A stretch of 64,000 bases of DNA from Anniella stebbinsi (taxonomy: Eukaryota; Chordata; Lepidosauria; Squamata; Anniellidae): NCBI GenBank assembly GCA_029215795.1, contig JARDYH010000007.1:64286763-64350762 (forward strand). The letters run 5' to 3'. Shown here one piece after another: positions 47,652 through 64,000 of this stretch. The notes under the pieces are model-generated. The model saw only the letters and a program-made list of their open reading frames with translations, had not been told where the DNA came from and did not search any database. Both the position numbers and the translations under genes were made by a program. Numbering within the stretch: the first letter of the stretch is position 1; every line of letters starts with the position of its first letter.

Positions 47652-48345
47652 GGCTGCCTCTACAAGAGAGGTTTAAAGTAGGGGTGTGCACGGACCCCCC
47701 CGGATCGGATCGGGACCCGGATCGGGACCTCCAATTTTGTCCCGGACCGGTTCGGACAAAATCGGAGGCCCTGGACCGGATCGAGTCCGATCCCGACCCA
47801 AAAATCGTAAATTTTTGGATCGGCCGCCATTTTTTTCCCCATAGACTTGCATTGCAATGCAAGTCTATGAGGAAAAAATGGCGGCGGGTGGCTGAGGGGG
47901 GGCCTAACTCCCTCCCCCCCCCGGGGCCGTCCGCTGTGGACGGCCCCGGCAGGTAAGCCCCCTCCCCCGCGCTCCCTACCCCCCCTGGGGCCGCCCGCTT
48001 CCATCCGCTGGCGCCCGCGGGCGCCAGCGGATAGAAGCGGACGGCTCCGGGGGGGGGGGGTAAGCCCCCTTCCCCGCCACTGCTTACCTTCTCGGCCCGT
48101 CCGCTCCCGTCCGGCGCCGGCGGCTACTACCAGCGGGCTCCGCGGCCTACTCTCGAGTAGCGCGCCGGGTGATGACATCACCCGGCGCGCCACCCTAGAG
48201 CAGGCCGCGGAGGTTCGATCTACCCTCCCCCCTCCCCTCTCCCTGCCTGCCTCTCGTGCAGAGGTATTAGGCATAAATGCGCTTCAGCGATGAAGCGCAT
48301 AATCACTTAACCAGGCGCAAAAGCGAATCCTTGTGGAGGGGACCC
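47652..48345 (+). mobile_element. Palindromic DNA element, family CCTCTACAAG, copy 5, interrupted
   Basis: The left end GCTGCCTCTACAAGAGAGG and right end GAATCCTTGTGGAGGGGACC match copies 2 and 6. Between them a CpG-rich fold-back (47681-48235) replaces the normal interior. Confidence 0.62.
47680..48235. mobile_element. hAT-type fold-back element, TAGGNCTGTGCA family, nested copy
   Basis: Starts TAGGGGTGTGCACGGACC; GGATCGG-rich arms, then very GC-rich sequence containing a 31-nt palindrome centred near 48174 (GGGTGATG-A-CATCACCC flanked by GCGCGCC/GGCGCGC). No matching right TIR or duplication was found. Confidence 0.55.
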
Positions 48346-48984
48346 AATAGTTCACACACAGCCTCCCTCGCTTTTCCAGTGAGGCCCTCCGATCAGATTG
48401 GCTGAAGCAGCTGCTGGGTAAGGGAGAGGGCGAAGAGCCCAGTGATGACGAATCAGTACACAAACGAGTTAAGCAAAAAAGCCCAAATCCAAGTATACCC
48501 TGATGGGACCTGAGCTGGCGGTGACTGACCGAGAAAGTGATCTTGGGGTTGTGGTGGACAGATCAAGGAAAATGTCAGCCCAGTGTGCACCACTGTAAAG
48601 AAGGCAAGCTCCACCATTGGCATAATTAGGAAAGGAATTGAGTATTTTAAACACATATTTTGCTCTTACATCTGAAAGCACAAAGCACAAAATTATGTTC
48701 AATTATATTTTAGTGTTTTTATCATTCTTTTTTGGTTCATTTTACTGTTTGATCTCAATTCTCCAGATTCCATCCAAACTTTCTGCCCAAAATGCCAAAG
48801 GCGAGGCGAGATCCCCCCCCCCCCAGGCGACTCAGCAAGAATAGAACGTCTGGCAGGAATAGCCGGCACAAACGATACTAAATGTTGGAGAAATTGCAGT
48901 CAGCAAGGTTTATCTATTCATATGCGATGGGCCAGCCCTGCTGTGCCACAGTTTGGGAACATCAGATTCTCAGAAATGGCAAAT

Positions 48985-50245
48985 ACTCGGCATCAAACCG
49001 TACATGGCACATCAGCATTGTCAAAGACTCCCATTTTACTTTATGCAGATGATGCTGTTCTAATTTCGCAGTCCAGGGTTGGCCTCTTGCGTCTACTGGC
49101 AGCATTGACCAGTTACTGTAAAATCAATCAATTAAGAATCAATTATGATAAATCCAAAGTGCTGATCTTCTCAAGACGAAGGAGAACCTACATGATAACC
49201 CTATTGAACAAGTCTCTGGTTATAAATATTTGGGTCTATTCTTTCATAAATCACTGAATGGGTCATTGCAGAGAGCTAAGGCCAAAGCAACAGCCAGCAA
49301 TACGGCGGCTGCAATCACAAGGTTTTATTATACCAGAGGGGGCCAAGTTGTACCCCCTGCACTTAGAGGTTTTAAGGCCAAATCCCTTATGCAATTGACA
49401 TATGGAATCACTATCTGGACCAAAGCTGTTAACTCTTCACTAGAATCTGTACAAGCCACTTTTATACGTACTATACTTGGTCTCCCAAAGTATGTAGCAA
49501 CACCTGCTCTCCTGCTGGAAACGGGTTTACAGTCTATTACCTCGAGAGCTTGACTGTGTGCATTAAAATTTTGGATCCGTTTGTATGGCCCTGGCACTTC
49601 AGGCTATCTCCACAAGGTACGGAATGACTCATACTTGAATGAGTGGATGAAACTTCTCTGGAATAAGATCAGCCCTCTGGGCTTATGCCCTGAGTCTCTA
49701 ATAATGATGGGAGCACAACAGGCCCAAACACTTTTGTGTCAAAGGATAAGAGATGGTGATCTACCGGTTTTAAGATCTGCAGGGGATAGAACTTGCTCTC
49801 CTCTGTTCTTAGACGTTAACCTGAGTTATGGAATGGTGGAAGCAAAATATTTTTCAACACTTAACATCCCTAAATATCGGCATGCATTAACTCTGGCAAG
49901 GTTTAATGTCTTGCCATCGGCTTTGCTAGAGGGGAGGTTTCAGAAAATTAGTCTTTCTGATCGCCTATGCCCATGTGGAAGCAATGAAATTGAATCGTTT
50001 ATTCACATTCTACTCTGTTGTCTCTTTTATAGGGAGATTAGAGAGAAATTATTGCTTGACACTGGATTAGAAATCAGTGCTCTCTTTCGCTACTTCAGGG
50101 CCACAGAGGATGGGGACACAGTCGAAGCTTTTGCAAAACTCTTCTTGAATGCTGTATATTTCTTAAATTTGTATGTGTTTTCGCCCTAATCTTTGTAGGT
50201 GTAAAGTCTGGTCAGTGACCATAATAAAGTTGATGATGACATCAG
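48985..50245 (+). mobile_element. Non-LTR retrotransposon, ORF2 3' half (possibly Vingi/I group)
   Basis: Decayed ORF with LLYADDAVLISQS (RT motif C), LRINYDKSKVLIFSRR and, after a TGA at about 49551, a second open stretch (49581-50189) with an RLCPCGSNEIESFIHILLCC Cys-His motif typical of LINE C-termini. Ends ATAATAAAGTTGATGATGAC. It differs from the L1, L2 and CR1 pieces; the I/Vingi label is tentative. Confidence 0.7.
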
Positions 50246-50622
50246 CATTGGCCTATTCACAATCTGGGGAGGAGGGAAAATGCAGAAGTGACATCTAAGG
50301 ATTTAACTGAGTTCATGCCGATGGCAGCCCATAAAAAAAACACTGGGAAACTGCAGAACTTTTAACATTGAAATCTGGGTAAATGGGACTGTGGCAAATA
50401 GCCATGGCAGAAAAACCAACATAGCAACTGAAACAAGCCAAAGTCATAGATCTGACATCTAGAAAATACGGCAGGATTTTATTTTATATAATAACCAAGG
50501 AGATGTGCAGCAATATTTGTCAAAGCTTTTCTTCCGACTGGAAAATAAGTTAAATATAATTTCTTATGATGGACATGGATAAACAAAACCTCAAAGCAGC
50601 TAAATTTTGGTATGTAAAGAAA

Positions 50623-50658
<36 letters not shown>

Positions 50659-51653
50659 TTCTGTTTGTTTGTTTGTTTTGGAAAATTAATAAAATTCTTT
50701 TTTAAAAATCCCTCCCCAGCTGCAGTCACTCTTGAAAATAGCATGGAAATTAAGCTGACAAACGAATTCATTGGCACTAAGGAAGATTTAGAGCTCTGGG
50801 GAATAACTTTAGGTTGGGGTGGAATTCGCTTGGGGCAGGGGGGCCCATTGGCAAAAATGTTGTATGGGGTTCTTGAACCTCCAAATAATACTGGTGTTTG
50901 AGGGACACCGGTGGGAAATGTTTGGTGTTACTGAATGAACCTCAGGTCTGAGATATGTTAAATGCCCCTCTGTGCTTCTGCAGTTGTGCTGCATGGGAGG
51001 GACATCAGCGAAAGGTGAAGGAGATTGGGCCGTTCACCCTTTTTGATGACTTGCCAAAGCATCCATTTTAGATTCCAGTCATTTTGCAGCCCTTCACCTT
51101 CATTCCAGCTTCTGCTTTAGGTTCATACAAAATGGTGACACAGAATACAGACGCTTCGGAGAGATTTGGTAAACTTTACTGAACAATGTAAAGATAGCCC
51201 TTTCTTGAAATTTGAGCAAATTACAGGTATCAGTAACAATGAACAGCACACACACTTCTCTTGTTAGCTGGTGGAAATGCAAAAGAGAAAAATCTTCCCT
51301 TATCTGATAGTCACTATGTCTGCAAAAGGGAAGTTGAGTGCAGTTAAGGACGTTTCAAAGGTTCTGTCTGAAAGTCAAACTGCAATTTCGATTGAAAGCC
51401 ACAAAGATCACACACTCAGATATACAAACACTTCCACAATCATAAAGGTCTTTCAAAATACGTCGGATTCAGTGACATCCGGGTGAAATGATGTTGCTCA
51501 TTAATATTTCTCTCCATTAAAGAGTTAAAAGAGAAAGTGAAATACTAGCCGATAATTAGTCAACCCCAAACGATTCCATTTCCAACCGTCTCTCCAAAGG
51601 TTATCAGAGATACTGAGGAAAAAGTTGTCCCCGAAGGAGAGAAGCAAGCTTGA
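50246..51653. other. C/D spacer, no gene recognised
   Basis: Contains (AC)n at 50626-50656 and otherwise unassigned AT-rich sequence. Confidence 0.4.
50626..50656. repeat. (AC)n microsatellite
   Basis: About 15 AC units. Confidence 0.85.
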
Positions 51654-51998
51654 GGGTGCCTCTACAAGAGCGATTTAAAGCTCTTTCAAGGAGCATTAAA
51701 ATTGTTACCTCTACAAGAGCGAAGCGCAAATCGGGGGTCGAGGCGCTTTTTCTGTCCGATTATGCGCATTATCGAATGCGCGTTAAATAGCGAGTTTTAA
51801 TTTACCGCGGGAGTTGAAGTGCCTTATGGCCATGTAAACAAGTGATTCTCCGCATTTAAACACTTTAAAGCACGTTTCATACAACCGGTAATGAACTTCA
51901 CCGCCTCCCGTGTATAGGGATTAGGCGTAAAAGCAATTGCGAGAAGACGCGCATAATCGGATAGCCAGGTGCCAAACCGAATTCTTGTAGAGGGGACC
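51654..51998 (+). mobile_element. Palindromic DNA element, family CCTCTACAAG, copy 4 (best preserved)
   Basis: 345 bp from GGGTGCCTCTACAAGAGCG to GAATTCTTGTAGAGGGGACC. It contains TCCGATTATGCGCATTATCG on the left and CGCGCATAATCGGATAGC on the right, the internal inverted pair, plus GCGTTAAATAGCGAG. No ORF. Confidence 0.78.
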
Positions 51999-52465
51999 TA
52001 TGAACCCCTCAGGCCCATATTGGGCAGCTGTCATGTCATGCATCATTCACAGTTGTTAGAAAGGCTCAGGGAGAAAGTCCCAGCAAGGGAAGCAGGTTCG
52101 GCCATGGGGGAGAGAGAAAGAGGCCTTTGGATGGAAGCAAGGCTTCAGAGCAGGGTTGGGGCGGGAAGGCAGGCCATGGGCTCACAAGTGGAATGGAAAG
52201 GGAATCCTAGTGCTTGAACGTCAAGTGGGGAGGGCAGCAGAGCAGGGAGCAATCTGGGGTCTGGCACCAAGGGGAACATTTCCCAGGCTTATTCCTTTGT
52301 GAGAACAGTTCCAAAAGCCCTACAGACAGAAGGGGGAAATGTTACAAGTGGAAACAGAGATCATTGGGCCCTCAAATAAAGAACTGGGCTGGATGTGGTA
52401 AGAAAAGTCTCAATGGGACACTTTCCATTTGAAGACCTCGTGGATTTTTAAGAATGCCCCTTAGG

Positions 52466-52552
52466 CGGCAATCCTATGCAAACTTACTTGGGAGTAAAAC
52501 CCCTTGAACACCATGGGAATTTACTTCCAAGTACACATGGATAGGATTGCTC
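52466..52552. repeat. Small palindromic repeat (AATCCTATGCA ... TAGGATTGC)
   Basis: An ~87-bp palindrome: GGCGGCAATCCTATGCAAAC at the left and ATGGATAGGATTGC at the right, with ACTTGGGAGTAAA / TTTACTTCCAAGT inside. Related sequences at 42726 and 59530. It ends about 85 bp from the gene D stop. Confidence 0.6.
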
Positions 52553-52635
52553 TGCCAGGTGTCCTTTGGCTGGCTTTCAGCGCCGGTGCTGGTGACGACG
52601 GGGCTCTGCTTTTCCGCATTGTCTCTCTCCTTCCT

Positions 52636-62031
<9,396 letters not shown>

Positions 62032-62186
62032 CTGAGAAGCAAAGAAGGAGTGAGGGGCAGGGTAACAAATGGAACTGGCAGAAATAATGGGTCGATGGAG
62101 ATTCCACCTCCCCCCCCCCCCGCTGTCCTAAATGCAATACAAATACAATCTGGTTTTAAAAGTTGTAGAAGAGCCAATGATAGCCA

Positions 62187-62400
62187 GCATGGTATAATGG
62201 TTAGAGTGTTGGACTGGGACTCAGAAGACCTGGGTTCAAGTCCCCACTCGACCATAAATAGTTTTTACTGTAGTTGTTTTAATGTTGTGTTTTTTATATT
62301 GTCATCTGTACGTATTTTAATATTGTGAACTGTTGAAGGATTTTACTATATACAGTAGCCTACAAATGCCACAAATAAATAAATAACTGACTGAAACTCA
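62187..62400 (+). repeat. tRNA-derived SINE with A and B boxes
   Basis: TGGTATAATGGTTAGAGTG (A box, 62190) and GGTTCAAGTCC (B box, 62233) at tRNA-like spacing, followed by an AT-rich body and (AAAT)n tail near 62375-62388. The acceptor stem is lost, so not a tRNA gene. In gene D intron 2. Confidence 0.65.
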
Positions 62401-62679
62401 CTGGGTGACTTGCAGGGTCGTGGCAGAGTGGTGACAATGTCATATGTGATGTGCTTTCCATCCGCCCTCAATCCCCCATGTAGATTGGGCCAGGGCTCCC
62501 GTGGGGATAAAACTGAGAGAGGAGGGCTGTGTGAGGTGCCTTGCGTTCCTTGCAAGAGGGAAAAAGGCAGAATATATATAGATATATAGATATATAGTTT
62601 GAGGTTGGTGTAAAGGGACCTTACATGGCGTGGTAGAGTTTTCCTCTTTGAACGTCTTTAATTGCTGATAAGACAGTCA

Positions 62680-62800
62680 CAGGATCTTAGTCTTGGAGGC
62701 AGCCTCGTCATCTCCAACCATCTGCTCAATGCAAGAAATCCAGAGTGTCGTGTCCACCCACCCCTGGAGGAATCACCTTCAGAGGACAATCTGGAGGCTC
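62680..62800 (-). repeat. CR1-like fragment
   Basis: CTTGGAGGCAGCCTCGTCATC, CAACCATCTGCTCAATGCAAGAAATC and CTCCTGAGC resemble the reverse of a CR1 3' region; weak. Confidence 0.4.
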
Positions 62801-63355
62801 CTGAGCCAGACGTTCCCAGGGAGCAAATTGCTACAGGGAACCCTGGGGTTGACCAAGAATGTCCTGAACCCTTGGGAAAGACGGCTTCAGATTTTCCATG
62901 TAGAAAGGTGGAAAGCAAGCCTCCTACTTCCAGATGTGGTGGAGGACATTGTCCTACTGTCAGCATTGAAGAAAGGTTCAACCACTAACCAAGTCAGCTT
63001 TGCAAAAGGAATGGGAGGGAGGTGCCATCATGTTCTTTGCTTCAGGCAGCGAAATGTCTTGGGCCGGCCTGTAGCCTCTGCCTAAAAACCTTGAGCAAGG
63101 AGGCCTGGCTGCATTGATTTAGAACAGAGGTGGGCGATGTTGGCCAACAACTCCTGTCATCATCCCTCTTGCCATTGGCTTTGCTTGCTAGGGCTTTCTT
63201 TGTAGGCCCAAACATCTGGACGGCCATGACTTGCCCACCCTTGGTTTAGATAGATCCATGAAATAGGCCAGGTCTAAAGTCACTTCTGACTCCTATGTAC
63301 CAGGTGTCCATCACTGTAGATGAGCGTGGCTATAGTAAGGTGGTTGGTGTTCCTA

Positions 63356-64000
63356 GGTCCCCTCCACAAGGATTCGCTTTTGCGCCCGGTTAGGAGATTA
63401 TGCACACTATCCCTGAAGCGCCTTTATGCCTAATACCTCTGCACGAGAGGCGGCGATAAAAGGCGCTTCCCTCCCCTCCCCTTCCCTCCCCGCTGCTCCC
63501 CAGCTGGCTGGCTGGTAGGCTGTGGGCAGCAGGCGAGCGATCCTCCTCCTCCTTGCCTTCCTTTACCCCCTCTTCTTCCTCCTCCTCCTCCCGCCACCCC
63601 CCCCCCCCGCGGGCGGGCGGCTCTCTCTTCCCAGGCAGCCCTGTCCTCATGCTGCTCCGGCGAGCGGAAGGGACAGCCGGCGGGCGGAGGGTAGTTGCCC
63701 GCCTTCCCCACATGTCTCCCCAGCTTCAGTTCGGCAGCTCGAGCCCACCGCAACTTTTGACACCGGCGGCGACGGCAGCTGTCAAAAGGCGTTTCCCTCC
63801 CCTCCCCTTCCCTCTGGCTGGCTGGCAGGCTGTGGAGAAGGGGGTGAGATCTGACAATAGAGGGAGGAGGAGGAGCCGCCTCCGTGGGCACCAGCCTTTT
63901 CCTTCCGCTCGCCGGAGCAGCAGCCCCCTCCCATCAAAATGCGCTTTAATGGACGGAGCAAAAAAACCTCGCTATTTAACGCGCATTCGATAACGCGCAC
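63356..64000 (-). mobile_element. Palindromic DNA element, family CCTCTACAAG, copy 6, long GC-rich form (runs off window)
   Basis: Left end GGTCCCCTCCACAAGGATTCGC; at the window end ATTTAACGCGCATTCGATAACGCGC marks the opposite inner arm. Between them ~480 bp of GC-rich sequence contains two inexact copies of a CCCTCCCCTTCCCTC...GGCTGGCTGGCAGGCTGTG segment (63470-63522, 63793-63836) and an inverted pair CTCCGGCGAGCGGAAGG / CCTTCCGCTCGCCGGAG (63655-63671, 63900-63916). No convincing ORF. Confidence 0.6.

Noticed and set aside
47660..48274. Long open frame in GC-rich sequence (204 codons, minus strand)
   Set aside because: Arises from stop-poor CpG-rich fold-back DNA; composition is Arg/Gly/Pro repeats with no conserved motif.
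62187..62260. Candidate tRNA gene with A and B boxes
   Set aside because: The acceptor and anticodon stems do not pair and an AT-rich body follows, so it is a tRNA-derived SINE.

Overview
This window looks like the nuclear genome of an amniote, most likely a squamate reptile. The genes are split by GT-AG introns, and the intergenic DNA and introns hold a mixture of young and old repeats: CR1, L2-like, L1 and another non-LTR LINE, a tyrosine-recombinase retroelement, tRNA-derived and MIR-like SINEs, many small palindromic DNA transposons and an endogenous retrovirus. The organism call is an inference from repeat style and protein sequence. No rRNA, CRISPR or bacterial feature was seen.

The host genes are four cytochrome P450 genes of family CYP2 in strictly alternating orientation. 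Gene A (+, 955-5972) has exons 5-9, with its 5' half left of the window. Gene B (-, 27144-16087) has nine intact exons and encodes 502 aa. Gene C (+, 32172-42463) has nine intact exons and encodes 497 aa. Gene D (-, 62031-52636) has exons 3-9, with exons 1-2 right of the window. All 30 exons have the usual CYP2 sizes and phases (163, 150, 161, 177, 142, 188, 142 nt for exons 2-8), consensus splice dinucleotides and the expected motifs: PPGP hinge, C-helix, (A/G)GTET I-helix, ExxR and FxxGxRxCxG. The proteins resemble the mammalian CYP2A/B/F/G/S cluster, and gene D has a CYP2A/2G-type C-helix. They are probably microsomal monooxygenases of xenobiotics, steroids or odorants. Subfamily names need phylogeny.

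Layout: 1-954 is a CpG-rich E-box repeat in an intron of gene A. 955-5972 is gene A. 5973-16086 is the A/B tail-to-tail spacer, holding a 5.9 kb endogenous retrovirus (7904-13813) with nearly identical LTRs, a 4-bp target duplication and a glycine-tRNA primer site, but deleted and stop-ridden gag-pol-env. 16087-27144 is gene B. 27145-32171 is the B/C head-to-head spacer, with a decayed Ngaro-like tyrosine-recombinase retroelement split by a CR1. 32172-42463 is gene C, carrying an antisense L1 with a 16-bp target duplication in intron 7. 42464-52635 is the C/D tail-to-tail spacer, with two hAT-type elements, an L2-like reverse transcriptase and another LINE. 52636-62031 is gene D, with LINE tails in its introns. 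62032-64000 is intron 2 of gene D and ends inside a palindromic element.

I did not find an undescribed multi-gene system. The observations most worth checking are the young but non-autonomous retrovirus, several palindromic element families sharing a TCTACA-like terminal core, the Ngaro-like element with an SGNH-hydrolase domain, and transposon insertions next to splice donors of the P450 genes.
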